The notes under the pieces: model-generated | Databases searched by the model: none | What the model saw: the letters and a program-made list of their open reading frames with translations, nothing else | Told to the model about the DNA's origin: nothing | NCBI GenBank assembly: GCA_021205755.1 | Contig: JAJPWX010000099.1 | Coordinates: 24,320-88,319, forward strand | Length of the DNA: 64,000 bases | Source: Lachnospiraceae bacterium | GTDB taxonomy: Bacteria > Bacillota > Clostridia > Lachnospirales > Lachnospiraceae | Direction: 5' to 3' | Shown: positions 23,027 through 32,724 of the stretch, in pieces | How positions within the stretch are numbered: position 1 is the first letter of the stretch | Layout of the letters: each line of letters starts with the position of its first letter | Program-made: the position numbers and the translations under genes

Positions 23027-25957
23027 ATGAAGAAAATGCAGAGAAAGATTTTAAGCCTGCTGCTTTGCTGCGTGATGGGGTGTGTTCCGGCAGCGCAGGT
23101 GATGGCGGCGACTTCTTACGATGCTTCCGCAGTAAGCGTGAGCGAGCAGAAGACCGTGCTCTTTCCGGGCGACAGCCTGACAGGGGTTGCGGATGGCACG
23201 GTGATTACAATTACGAATGAGGAAGGAACGCTTAGCGCGGAGAACGGAACCTGGACGAATTCCTCAGATAAGGACACAGTCTATCAGGTGACTTATACAG
23301 ATGCTGTGACCGCGGATGATGGTACAGTCACTCCGGCTTCGATCCAGCTGACACCGGCTGGCTATGTTCTGACTGTAGTGGATGGTACGTCCGTGTCTGC
23401 ATGGGCATCGGATCAGGGTGCGACGACCGAGAACCATTACACATTTACAGATGAAGAAAAAGCTGCTATGACAGAAGAGGATCCGGATAAAGATATCGCG
23501 TATTATCAGAGCGGCGAGACAGTGACGATCACAGCGGCGGATCCGGATGAAGGTTATGAGTTCGCTGAGTGGGTGATTGATGCAGAGGATGATGTGGTGA
23601 TCACGGATCCGTCCAGTGCTGAGACGACGATTACTATGCCTGGCACAAAGCTTACGGTTACCGCTACTTATCAGGAGACCGCTTCGACAGCTGCTGAGGA
23701 GACAGAGGAAAGCACGGATGCAGCAGCAGACGGCAGTGCAGATGTGAATGCGGTTGATGGGAGTGCGGAAACAGGCGCTGACAATACTGTAAATGAAACA
23801 GTATCTGACAGCTCTGCAGCAACCGTTGATACTCAGTCCAATACGACGGCAGATGTAAGTGATACAGGCAGTTCAGATACTTCCACGGATGTGGTTGTGG
23901 TTGGTGATGCGGCTGCTTCGACAGCGGATATTACTTATATGAATCTGACGGTTAATTATGATACGGGCACAGATGGTTACGCAAAGACCGAGAATCTTGT
24001 GTATGCGGAAGGAGATACAGTTACCCTGACGGCGGAGGATTTGGATGGTTATACATTCTCTTCCTGGTATGTGGCTTCCCTGAATGTGGCGCTGGATGAC
24101 CTGTCCCAGCAGACGGTTATCTTTACGATGCCGTCAGCAGATGTGACCATTGTGGCCAGCTATGCGGCAGACACGATTACAGTAACAGATACATCGGCTT
24201 CGGCAGACACGACTACAACAACAGCCACAACGGATTCAACAGCCACAGCGGCTGCAGCGGATACGACCGATGAAACAGATGGTATTGTGGTGATTGATCT
24301 GACAGATGAAGCGACTGCTTCTGAGACGGCTGCGACGGAGTCAGAAACGGCAGCAACAGAGTCTGAGACTGCGGCAGCGACATATGCAGTGACGGTGGAC
24401 GGTACACTCGTTGGCAATTATGCGGTCGGCGATACGGTGACGGTAGCGCAGCCGGCGGCTTCCACCGGAACGGTATTTTCCAGCTGGATGATTACGAATG
24501 ACGCGGCGATTACCCTGACTGCGGCTGGTGATGGTACATGGACTTTCACGATGCCGGAGGGCGAGGTTACTCTTTCTGCGATCTTCGATGTGGCTACCCA
24601 TACGGTAACAGTGGTAAGCGGAACGACCGGCTCAGGCGCGACCACGGGTACGTTTGAATATGGCAGTACCGTGAGCATTGCCGCGGAAGAAGCTCCGGAT
24701 GGAATGGAGTTTGACCACTGGTCAAGCACAGGTTCTGTGGAGGTTACATTTGCGAATGAGACTTCAGCGACAACAACTTTTACCATGCCGGATGGCGACG
24801 TAGAGGTTACAGCGGTTTATGTAAGCCTGCCGAACACATATACAGTCAAGGTTTCCAACGGCCTTCTGGATGGCTCTTATACCGAGCATTCTTATGAGGA
24901 AGGCACGCAGGTGACCGTGACGGCAAATGCGAGCGCGAGCGGTGAGGAATTCTCTGGCTGGACGGTTAATGACGGCGCGTATGATCTTGGTGATGACGCG
25001 ACTTCTTCCACTGTTACGGTGACGGTGACAGAGGATATGACCTTTGTGGCAAATTATGAAGGCGTTACTTACAGTGTCAGCCTGACAAATGGCACCGCGG
25101 ATTATACCGAGAGTGTCGCGGGCACAGTGATTACGATTACAGCTGCGGAACCGGCAGCGGGTTATGCCTTTGATTATTGGACTGTGGATACACAGAATGT
25201 GACTCTTACGGATGCGTCTGCTTCTACGACGACTTTCACGATGCCGTCTGCAGATGTGACATTGACAGCAGTTTATAAGCAGGTGCAGTACACAGTAACG
25301 GTAGAAAATGGCAGCACCAGCCAGACCTATTATTATTATGGCGACACGGTGACCATTTCCTCAAACTATCCGGCGAGCGGCAAAGAATTCAGCGCATGGA
25401 CAGCGACGAGCGGCAATGTGACGTTTGCGGACGCTTCCAGAGCAACGACGACTTTCACAATGCCGGCAAGTGATGTAACTGTTTCAGCAACCTATGAGGA
25501 TGGCCCGACCGCAGCGGATAACTATATCAGCGGCATTACCTCCGGCGGCTCCTATGTGGCGAATGAAAAGCTGACCTTTACGCCAGTGGGCGCAGGTATG
25601 TCAAATACCAACCCGAATCCGGGCGACATCCGCTATGTGCCGACAGGATATTCGATTGGCAATGTTTCCAATACCTGGTCTTCATCCCCGTATGAGACTT
25701 CAATGTCAATCAAGTCGACCGGCGAGTATACGCTGAATGTGACCTTTGCGAGACAGGTTTATGACGGCAGCTCCTGGGTGGCGGATGGAACGACCTCTAC
25801 GACCTCAGTTACATTCAACATCGTGACTTCTCTTGAATCTGTAGAGACCGGCGATTCTACTCCGCTCTTTGCAGTAGCGGCAGTGGCAATCGTGGCCTGC
25901 CTGATCTTCGTGATTCTGCTGGTCGTGTTTATCCGTAGAAGAAGAAGCGAGAGATAA
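23027..25957 (+). CDS. Secreted, membrane-anchored surface protein with seven InlB-like repeats (976 aa)
   Basis: A Sec signal peptide spans residues 1-28 (ends near VMA). Seven divergent repeats of about 75 residues follow, each with G-x-x-F-xx-W ... TTTFTMP-xx-DVT-xx-A-x-Y, matching the bacterial InlB B-repeat/Flg_new_2 type. A Thr/Ser/Glu-rich low-complexity linker lies between repeats 1 and 3 (SETAATESETAATES). The C-terminus is one membrane span followed by RRRRSER, so it is anchored by a helix; no LPXTG sortase motif is visible. A role in adhesion or wall organisation is inference. The strong terminator downstream makes this a single-gene unit. Confidence 0.85.
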   Translation: MKKMQRKILSLLLCCVMGCVPAAQVMAATSYDASAVSVSEQKTVLFPGDSLTGVADGTVITITNEEGTLSAENGTWTNSSDKDTVYQVTYTDAVTADDGTVTPASIQLTPAGYVLTVVDGTSVSAWASDQGATTENHYTFTDEEKAAMTEEDPDKDIAYYQSGETVTITAADPDEGYEFAEWVIDAEDDVVITDPSSAETTITMPGTKLTVTATYQETASTAAEETEESTDAAADGSADVNAVDGSAETGADNTVNETVSDSSAATVDTQSNTTADVSDTGSSDTSTDVVVVGDAAASTADITYMNLTVNYDTGTDGYAKTENLVYAEGDTVTLTAEDLDGYTFSSWYVASLNVALDDLSQQTVIFTMPSADVTIVASYAADTITVTDTSASADTTTTTATTDSTATAAAADTTDETDGIVVIDLTDEATASETAATESETAATESETAAATYAVTVDGTLVGNYAVGDTVTVAQPAASTGTVFSSWMITNDAAITLTAAGDGTWTFTMPEGEVTLSAIFDVATHTVTVVSGTTGSGATTGTFEYGSTVSIAAEEAPDGMEFDHWSSTGSVEVTFANETSATTTFTMPDGDVEVTAVYVSLPNTYTVKVSNGLLDGSYTEHSYEEGTQVTVTANASASGEEFSGWTVNDGAYDLGDDATSSTVTVTVTEDMTFVANYEGVTYSVSLTNGTADYTESVAGTVITITAAEPAAGYAFDYWTVDTQNVTLTDASASTTTFTMPSADVTLTAVYKQVQYTVTVENGSTSQTYYYYGDTVTISSNYPASGKEFSAWTATSGNVTFADASRATTTFTMPASDVTVSATYEDGPTAADNYISGITSGGSYVANEKLTFTPVGAGMSNTNPNPGDIRYVPTGYSIGNVSNTWSSSPYETSMSIKSTGEYTLNVTFARQVYDGSSWVADGTTSTTSVTFNIVTSLESVETGDSTPLFAVAAVAIVACLIFVILLVVFIRRRRSER

Positions 25958-25988
25958 CAGAAAATAGATAACCATTCCGAATGGTTTC

Positions 25989-26034
25989 GAAATCGGACAG
26001 AATGTGAAAGTGCATTCTGTCCGATTTCTGTTTT
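25989..26034 (+). terminator. Strong intrinsic terminator after the surface-protein gene
   Basis: GAAATCGGACAGAATG pairs perfectly over 16 bp with CATTCTGTCCGATTTC around an 8-nt loop, followed by TGTTTT. Confidence 0.85.
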
Positions 26035-26092
26035 ACAAGAGAATCTTTTTGTGATACTATAGCTGGAGACAGAGCGGGAAAGGAAGTGCTGC

Positions 26093-26818
26093 ATGAGAAA
26101 AAGAACTCTGACGTTAGGCAATTTTGTGCTGGCACTGATTGGCTTTCTGTTTTTGGTTAGCCTTTCTGTGACTTTGGTGCTGAATCTTCGCTGCATTTAT
26201 TATTTTGATATCGGATACCTGGATCTGGAGAACGAGACTGGTTATTCAGAAGAGGTGATCCGAGCAAATTATGACGCGCTGATTGATTATAATCTGTTGT
26301 TCAAAGGCGGGGACGAGTTGGAGTTTCCGGATTTTCCGATGTCGGAAAATGCGGCGACACATTTCAGAGAAGTAAAGAGGATTTTTGTGGCGCTGCAGGT
26401 GATGCTGCTTGTGACTGGTGCGGCATTGGCGGTATTTGGTGCAGGGATAGCCATCCGGCGTAAGAGATTACGGAAAGAAATGCCGCCGGAAAAGAAAAGC
26501 CGGCTTCAGCGGCAGTCCAGGCTTGCGGCGAATGCGGGAGCCCTGAAGCTATTGTCTGTTTTTACTTTTGCGATTCCGATTGTTCTGGGAATTCTGGCGG
26601 CTGCAAATTGGGATTCCTTTTTTGTGCGCTTCCATGAACTTTTTTTTAACAACGATTATTGGCTGTTTGACCCGGTTACAGATCCGGTGATCCTGATTTT
26701 ACCAGATGAATTTTTTGCGCATTGCGCCGCGGCGATCCTGTTATTTTTGTTCCTGAGTGGAATACTGACAGGGGTGCTGTATGGGCGGCTGCGCCGGAAA
26801 CCGGATAAGAAACTATAA
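26093..26818 (+). CDS. DUF1461/TIGR01906 integral membrane protein (241 aa)
   Basis: Four hydrophobic segments with an extracytoplasmic domain after the first. The domain reads SEEVIRANYDALIDYNLLF and FPMSENAATHFREVKRIF, the hallmark of the TIGR01906/DUF1461 family. GGAAAGGAAG precedes ATG 26093. Function of the family is unknown; it is common in Firmicutes. It lies alone between a terminator and the M16C protease gene. Confidence 0.8.
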   Translation: MRKRTLTLGNFVLALIGFLFLVSLSVTLVLNLRCIYYFDIGYLDLENETGYSEEVIRANYDALIDYNLLFKGGDELEFPDFPMSENAATHFREVKRIFVALQVMLLVTGAALAVFGAGIAIRRKRLRKEMPPEKKSRLQRQSRLAANAGALKLLSVFTFAIPIVLGILAAANWDSFFVRFHELFFNNDYWLFDPVTDPVILILPDEFFAHCAAAILLFLFLSGILTGVLYGRLRRKPDKKL

Positions 26819-26922
26819 ACAATGCACGCAGACGCGCAGGGAAGGACTGCTTTGCAGCCTCGCGCATGGCGCAAAAGGAAACGACGAATGCCGTTTTCTA
26901 TATTGTAGAAAGGAAAAAGCAT

Positions 26923-29900
26923 ATGAATATGGAGTTGCTTCCGCAGTACGAATTGCTGCAGCATGAGTGGATTGGAGATGTTCACTCGGATGGTTATCTG
27001 CTCCGCCATAAAAAAAGCGGAGCGCGCGTTCTGGTGCTTCAGAACGATGATGAGAATAAGGTCTTCGACATTGCGTTTAAAACTTTGCCGACAAACAATA
27101 CAGGTGTGCCGCATATTATGGAGCACAGCGTGCTTTGCGGCAGCCGGAAATTCCCGATGAAGGATCCGTTTGTGGAATTGGTGAAGGGATCCCTGAATAC
27201 TTTTTTGAATGCGATGACCTATCCGGATAAGACCGTTTATCCGATCGCGAGCTGCAATGACAAGGATTTCTGTAACCTGATGGATGTTTATCTGGATGCA
27301 GTATTTTATCCGAATATTTATCAGAATGAACAGATTTTCCGTCAGGAGGGCTGGAGCTATCAGCTCGAGGACGCAGCGGACGAGATTGAGATTAATGGAG
27401 TTGTTTACAATGAAATGAAGGGCGCGTATTCTTCTCCGGAGGATGTGCTGGAGCGCGAGATTATGAACAGCCTGTTTCCGGATACGGTGTACGGCGTAGA
27501 TTCGGGCGGAAATCCGCAGAATATCCCGGATTTGACGTATGAGGACTACCTGGCTTTCCATAAGAAATATTATCATCCGTCGAACAGTTATATTTATTTT
27601 TATGGGAATATGGATATTGAGGAACGGCTGCTCTGGCTGGATCGGGAGTATCTGAGTGCGTTTGACCAGCCTTCTGGTGCGGAAGGCGAAGTGCCGACGA
27701 TTGCGCTTCAGGCGCCTTTTGAGGAGCTGCGCCGGGTGCGCCGCAGCTACCCGATCTCTGAGGACGATGAACTGGAAAACAATACGTATCTTTCCTGGAA
27801 TGCTGTCATTGGCACGGGACCGGAGGTGGAGCTCTCCAATGCGTTTGCAGTGCTGGAATATGCTCTTTTGTCCGCGCCGGGCGCGAAGTTAAAGCAGGCT
27901 CTGCTGGATGCCGGAATTGGCAATGACATCATGGGCGATTATGAGAGCGGACTTTATCAGCCTTACATGGGCATCATAGCCAAAAACGCGAACGAGGCGG
28001 ATGCGGAGCGCTTTCTTACAGTCATCCGTGAGACACTTGAGGAAATTGTAAAAGAAGGCATCGATAAAAAGGCGCTGTACGCGGGCATCAATTCAATGGA
28101 ATTTAAATTCCGCGAGGCGGATTATGGCTCCGCGCCGAAAGGTCTGATCTATGGGCTGGATACGTTTGACAGCTGGCTGTACGACGATGACGCGGCATTT
28201 TCTTATCTGAAGCAGCTGGATGTGTATGCAGATTTGCGAGAGCGCGTAGAAACTTCTTATTTTGAGGATCTGATTCAGAAGTATCTGCTGGATAATACGC
28301 ATGCCTCGCTGGTAACGCTTGCCCCGGAGCGCGGCCTGACGGCGAAGACTGATGCTGCCCTGCGAGAAAAATTGCAGACATACAAAGCAACCTTGAGTGA
28401 GGCACAGCTGGAAGAGATGATCGCAGCGACCGGTCGGCTGCGCGAGTTCCAGGAGACTCCGTCCACACCGGAGGAATTGAAAAAGCTGCCGATGCTGACC
28501 CGTGCGGATATCGGGAAAAAGGCTGCGCCTTTTGAAAATACGGAGCTTGACTGGGATGGAATGAAGGTTCTGCATCACGACGTGTTTACAAATGGGATTT
28601 CTTACCTGGATCTGCTTTTTGACGCGGATGCGGTTTCCACGGAGGATCTGGGCTATCTGGGCATACTCAAAGCGGTGCTCGGTATGGTTGACACAGAGCA
28701 CTTCACATACAGTGACCTGAATAATGACATTAATATGAACACTGGCGGTATTTCTGCGGGCATCAGTGTATTCCCCGTTCCAGCAGGGAAGAAGAATACA
28801 ACAGTCAAAGCCTTTATGGGGATCCGCTCAAGGGTGCTCTATGAGAAACTGCCATATGCGCTGGAAATGTCGAAGGAAATTCTTACTTCGAGGTTTGACG
28901 ATGACAAGCGGCTTTATGAGATCATTGCGAAGCTGGAATCGCGTCTTTCCATGCAGCTGGCTTCCGCAGGTCATCAGGCAGCAGTCGGACGGGCGCTTTC
29001 CTATCTGTCAGAGTTCAGCGCATTTAATGACGCCGTGACCGGGATTGCTTTCTATGATCTGGTTGCGGATCTGGAGAAGCACTTTGAGGAGAAAAAAGAA
29101 GCGCTGAAAGAAAAGCTTCGCGCACTCTGTGAGGTGCTGTTTACGAGAGAGAACCTGTTTGTCAGCGTGACCTCTGACCAGGAAGGGCTGGAGCTGCTGC
29201 GGAATCCGCTGCTGGCATTTGCTCAGAGCCTGCCTGCAGCGATTGCGGAGGCAGGAAGTAAAGACAATGTGTGTGAAGTGAGATCAGAGTCCACTTGTCA
29301 GGAAGATGGCGGTTCCTCCTGCAGGAGATTTCATCTGGAAAAGAGGAACGAGGGATTTACAACACCGGGTCAGATACAGTATGTGGCCCGTGTGGGGAAC
29401 TTTAAAGACGCAGGATTCACATACACAGGCGCACTTCAGATTCTGAAGGTGCTGATGAGTTATGAATATCTCTGGGTAAATATCCGTGTAAAAGGCGGCG
29501 CGTATGGATGCATGAGCTCTTTCTCCCGAAGAGGCGACGCCTATTTCGTTTCATACCGGGATCCGCATCTTGGCGGAACAAATGAAGTTTTTGAGAATGT
29601 TCCGGCTTATCTGCGCGAGTTTGACGCGGACGAGCGTGAGATGACAAAATACGTGATCGGAGCCATCAGTGATCTGGATACGCCGCTGACGCCGGCGATG
29701 AAGGGCTCCCGTTCTCTGAACGCGTATTTTTCACAGATTACGGAAGGGGATGTACAGCGGGAGCGGGATGAGGTCCTGTCTGCGACTCCAGAGCAGATTC
29801 GCGCGCTTGCGCCGCTGGTGCAGAGCGTTCTCGACGCAGAGGCGATCTGTGTGGTTGGAAACGAGGAGAAGATAAAGGAAGCGGCGGAGCTCTTTGGTTC

Positions 29901-29934
29901 TATCCGGCCACTTGCGGGGGCGGACATCGCGTAA
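26923..29934 (+). CDS. M16C family zinc metalloprotease (about 1003 aa)
   Basis: Presequence-protease/insulinase-type peptidase. The inverted zinc motif HxxEH is HIMEHSVLCGS near residue 64, with the third zinc Glu in VYNEMKGAYSS further on. Both M16 halves and the inactive C-terminal domains are present; length is normal for M16C. I chose ATG 26923, preceded by GAAAGGAAAAAG; an in-frame ATG at 26866 has no ribosome site and overlaps a repeat-rich stretch. It likely degrades peptides in the cytosol, as no signal peptide is seen. era follows closely. Confidence 0.92.
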   Translation: MNMELLPQYELLQHEWIGDVHSDGYLLRHKKSGARVLVLQNDDENKVFDIAFKTLPTNNTGVPHIMEHSVLCGSRKFPMKDPFVELVKGSLNTFLNAMTYPDKTVYPIASCNDKDFCNLMDVYLDAVFYPNIYQNEQIFRQEGWSYQLEDAADEIEINGVVYNEMKGAYSSPEDVLEREIMNSLFPDTVYGVDSGGNPQNIPDLTYEDYLAFHKKYYHPSNSYIYFYGNMDIEERLLWLDREYLSAFDQPSGAEGEVPTIALQAPFEELRRVRRSYPISEDDELENNTYLSWNAVIGTGPEVELSNAFAVLEYALLSAPGAKLKQALLDAGIGNDIMGDYESGLYQPYMGIIAKNANEADAERFLTVIRETLEEIVKEGIDKKALYAGINSMEFKFREADYGSAPKGLIYGLDTFDSWLYDDDAAFSYLKQLDVYADLRERVETSYFEDLIQKYLLDNTHASLVTLAPERGLTAKTDAALREKLQTYKATLSEAQLEEMIAATGRLREFQETPSTPEELKKLPMLTRADIGKKAAPFENTELDWDGMKVLHHDVFTNGISYLDLLFDADAVSTEDLGYLGILKAVLGMVDTEHFTYSDLNNDINMNTGGISAGISVFPVPAGKKNTTVKAFMGIRSRVLYEKLPYALEMSKEILTSRFDDDKRLYEIIAKLESRLSMQLASAGHQAAVGRALSYLSEFSAFNDAVTGIAFYDLVADLEKHFEEKKEALKEKLRALCEVLFTRENLFVSVTSDQEGLELLRNPLLAFAQSLPAAIAEAGSKDNVCEVRSESTCQEDGGSSCRRFHLEKRNEGFTTPGQIQYVARVGNFKDAGFTYTGALQILKVLMSYEYLWVNIRVKGGAYGCMSSFSRRGDAYFVSYRDPHLGGTNEVFENVPAYLREFDADEREMTKYVIGAISDLDTPLTPAMKGSRSLNAYFSQITEGDVQRERDEVLSATPEQIRALAPLVQSVLDAEAICVVGNEEKIKEAAELFGSIRPLAGADIA

Positions 29935-29956
29935 GAAAACAGGTAGAGGAACGATC

Positions 29957-31111
29957 ATGGAAAACGCAAATTTTAAATCCGGTTTTGTAACTCTGATCGG
30001 GCGGCCGAACGTTGGAAAGTCCACGTTGATGAATCATCTGATCGGCCAGAAGATCGCGATTACGTCTAACAAACCGCAGACGACGCGAAACCGGATTCAG
30101 ACGGTCTATACCTCCGAACAGGGGCAGATTATTTTCCTGGACACGCCAGGTATTCATAAAGCAAAGAATAAACTGGGCGAGTATATGGTGACGGCGGCGG
30201 AGTCGACGCTGCGGGAAGTGGATGTGGTATTATGGCTGGTTGAGCCGACGGACTCGGTCGGCGGAGGGGATCAGCATATTGCGCAGATGCTCCGCAGCCT
30301 GAAGATTCCGGTGATTCTGATTCTGAATAAAATGGATACCGTGGCGAAAAGTGAGATTCCGCGGTATCTGGATGTTTACCGGGAGCTTTTGGATTTTGAC
30401 GCTGTGATACCGGTCTGTGCTCTGCGGGGCCTGCATATGGACGAGGTGATCAGCGCAATATTCCGCTGTCTGCCATACGGACCGAAATATTATGATGACG
30501 ATACCGTGACCGACCAGCCGCAGAAACAGATCGTAGCGGAGCTGATCCGGGAGAAGACGCTGCGCTGCATGGAGGAGGAGATTCCACATGGGATCGCGGT
30601 CTCAATCGAAGTGATGAAGGAGCGGCCTGCGGGCAGCCAGAAGCACAGGGAGAAACGGGCCGAGGCCGTGCGGAAGAAACATCGCCATGAACATGCGAAA
30701 AAGGCTGTCTCACGAGAAGTGGAGCAGAATGGGCAGCCTGGCTTGCTGCCGAATGAGGAGAGGAAGGACTTCCAGGGTAAAAAGAATGGAAGGACGCTGA
30801 CGGAAACCCGGACGAATGCGGATGATACGCTCAGCCGCCGTGAACAGGCGGAAGTGGATGTGCGTGAGACTTCAGACTGGATCATGGATATTGAGGCAAC
30901 GATTATCTGCGAAAAAGAGTCTCACAAAGGCATGGTGATCGGCAAACAGGGCGCGATGCTGCGCAAAATCGGCTCACAGGCGCGCTATGAAATTGAGCAG
31001 ATGCTCGAAGAACCGGTCAATTTGCAGCTCTGGGTGAAGGTAAAGAAGGACTGGCGTGACAGCGATTATATGATCAAAAATTTTGGTTACGATAAGACGG
31101 ATCTGGTATGA
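29957..31111 (+). CDS. era: GTPase Era with a large insertion (384 aa)
   Basis: Ribosome-assembly GTPase that binds the 3' end of 16S rRNA. G1 is GRPNVGKST (15-23), G3 DTPG (61-64), G4 NKMD (124-127); the C-terminal KH domain has GMVIGKQGAMLRKIG. Normal Era is about 300 aa; here about 83 highly charged residues (nucleotides ~30627-30876, rich in Lys, Arg, Glu and His) are inserted between KERPAGS and WIMDIEATI, at the GTPase/KH junction. AGGTAGAGG precedes ATG 29957. All catalytic motifs are intact, so function is likely kept. Confidence 0.95.
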   Translation: MENANFKSGFVTLIGRPNVGKSTLMNHLIGQKIAITSNKPQTTRNRIQTVYTSEQGQIIFLDTPGIHKAKNKLGEYMVTAAESTLREVDVVLWLVEPTDSVGGGDQHIAQMLRSLKIPVILILNKMDTVAKSEIPRYLDVYRELLDFDAVIPVCALRGLHMDEVISAIFRCLPYGPKYYDDDTVTDQPQKQIVAELIREKTLRCMEEEIPHGIAVSIEVMKERPAGSQKHREKRAEAVRKKHRHEHAKKAVSREVEQNGQPGLLPNEERKDFQGKKNGRTLTETRTNADDTLSRREQAEVDVRETSDWIMDIEATIICEKESHKGMVIGKQGAMLRKIGSQARYEIEQMLEEPVNLQLWVKVKKDWRDSDYMIKNFGYDKTDLV

Positions 31112-31130
31112 TTAATTGTGACAGGAAAGG

Positions 31131-31799
31131 ATGGCGGCTGCAATGAGCGACCCTTTGAAGGTGACAGGCATGGTGCTTTCGGCCGTACCTGCAGGGGATT
31201 ACGATAAGCGAACCGTCCTTCTGACCAAAGAACGGGGCAAGATCACCGCGTTTGCACGGGGAGCACGCAAACCGAACAGTCCTTTGCTGGCAGCAGCGAC
31301 CCCATTCGCGCTTGGATCTTTTACTGTTTATGAGGGAAAAAGTGCCTATACACTGGTGCAGGCAGAGATTTCTGATTATTTCCGCGAGGTGCGGGAAGAC
31401 ATGGTCGCATCCTGCTACGCCTGCTATTTTATGGAGCTGGCGGATTATTACACGAGGGAAAATCTGGAAGCTTCACAAATGCTGAACCTGCTGTACGCTT
31501 CGCTGCGTGCGCTGCCGAAACCGGAGCCGGACAATGAACTCATCCGCTGCGTCTTTGAGATGAGGGCGATGGTGCAAAATGGGGAATACCCTTATGAGAC
31601 AGCCTCGGATCCGTCTTTGCAGGAATCCACGCGTTATGCGATTTCCTATGTGATACATGCGCCGGTACAGAAGCTGTATCGGTTTACACTGCAGCCGGAG
31701 GTCTTTGAGGAATTCCGTCAGGTGCAGGATCACTATAACAGTATTTCAATCGATCGTAAATTTAAATCGCTGGAAATACTGCGGCAGATTGCAGGATAG
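31131..31799 (+). CDS. recO: DNA repair protein RecO (222 aa)
   Basis: RecF-pathway mediator that helps RecA load on SSB-coated DNA and anneals strands. The N-terminal OB fold is clear (VLSAVPAGDYDKRTVLLTKERGKITAFARGARK) and the helical C-terminal domain follows. It lacks the four-cysteine zinc finger present in many RecO proteins and is somewhat short, as in other Lachnospiraceae. AGGAAAGG abuts ATG 31131; ATG 31143 (MSDPLKV) may be the true start. Its position right after era is conserved in Firmicutes. Confidence 0.9.
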   Translation: MAAAMSDPLKVTGMVLSAVPAGDYDKRTVLLTKERGKITAFARGARKPNSPLLAAATPFALGSFTVYEGKSAYTLVQAEISDYFREVREDMVASCYACYFMELADYYTRENLEASQMLNLLYASLRALPKPEPDNELIRCVFEMRAMVQNGEYPYETASDPSLQESTRYAISYVIHAPVQKLYRFTLQPEVFEEFRQVQDHYNSISIDRKFKSLEILRQIAG

Positions 31800-31809
31800 C
31801 AAATAGCAT

Positions 31810-31845
31810 CAGTTTAGAGCAGCAGGCCACAGATGTTCTGAACTG
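31810..31845. repeat. Palindromic repeat, family III (copy 2)
   Basis: CAGTTTAGAGC and GTTCTGAACTG pair at 9 of 11 positions around AGCAGGCCACAG, the same centre as the copy at 13948-14008. It is intergenic, after recO. Confidence 0.6.
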
Positions 31846-31927
31846 GTGGAAAAAATGGTTGAAACAGCGGCCATTTAACGATATAATGCATTATTGATAT
31901 TGACAGGAACCAGGAGGAAATAGTTCA

Positions 31928-32629
31928 GTGAGGGCGAGGAAAAAAGCTGTAGCGGCGATGTTTGCGGCGGCTGTGATGCTGCTCGGCGGCTGCGATATTG
32001 TGAATCAGACAGAATGGACGCCGGAGTCCTCTGACGCAATTTCGATTGCGGCGGATGGAAGTATCACCGAAATTGTGCAGGAGACGCTGGATCAGTCTTA
32101 TTATGATGTGACGGAACTGGAGTCGATGATCAACACGGAAGTGGCGGAATACAATTCTGAATATGGTGCGGATTCTATCAAAGTAGAGGACTTTAGCAAT
32201 GAGGGCAGCACAGTGACGTTAAAGCTATGGTTTTCGTCAGCCGAGGATTATGCGGAGTTCAATAATGTAGAGTTTTATTGTGGTTCCATTATCAATGCGC
32301 AGCTGGAAGGCTATCTGTTTGATGTGTCCTTTTACCGGGTGACGGAAGGGGAAACGTCCGGCAGTGCAGTGAGCTATACAAAGGTGTTTGAGGATATGTC
32401 TGCGACGGTTGTGATTGTTCAGGCACCGATGGAAGTGCATTTTGAAGACAGTGACGTGACATTTATCAGCACGAACGCCGGGATGCTCTCTGCTGATACC
32501 GTAGATGCAAGCGGGGAACAGGAAGAGACAGAAGCTCTGGTACTCCCGTCCAGCAAGGTATATGAGGGTGAGGAGACGACATACGCGGAACAGAAAGAGG
32601 CGAACCGCGTGTATATTATCTGTGAGTAA
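31928..32629 (+). CDS. Lipoprotein of unknown function (233 aa)
   Basis: GTG start with AGGAGG ten bases upstream. The signal peptide ends in a lipobox (AVMLLGGC), so the mature protein starts at the Cys and is tethered to the membrane outside. The rest is a soluble acidic domain with beta character (VTLKLWFSSAEDYAEFNN). It lies between recO and the glycyl-tRNA synthetase gene, a position where Lachnospiraceae often carry such a lipoprotein. No catalytic motif is seen. Confidence 0.8.
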   Translation: MRARKKAVAAMFAAAVMLLGGCDIVNQTEWTPESSDAISIAADGSITEIVQETLDQSYYDVTELESMINTEVAEYNSEYGADSIKVEDFSNEGSTVTLKLWFSSAEDYAEFNNVEFYCGSIINAQLEGYLFDVSFYRVTEGETSGSAVSYTKVFEDMSATVVIVQAPMEVHFEDSDVTFISTNAGMLSADTVDASGEQEETEALVLPSSKVYEGEETTYAEQKEANRVYIICE

Positions 32630-32724
32630 GGAAACGGTTCGGTGCAGTTTCGCCAGGATGGAATCAGTAATGCAGAAATTATTTTTGCGTAGAAGCAAGA
32701 AAGGAAAATGGAGAGGAGAACATT

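Noticed and set aside
24160..24417. Minus-strand low-complexity frames opposite the repeat surface protein
   Set aside because: They mirror the Thr/Glu-rich linker of the plus-strand gene.
32629..32724. Possible T-box leader before the glycyl-tRNA synthetase gene
   Set aside because: The gap is under 100 bases and no T-box sequence or terminator pair was found.
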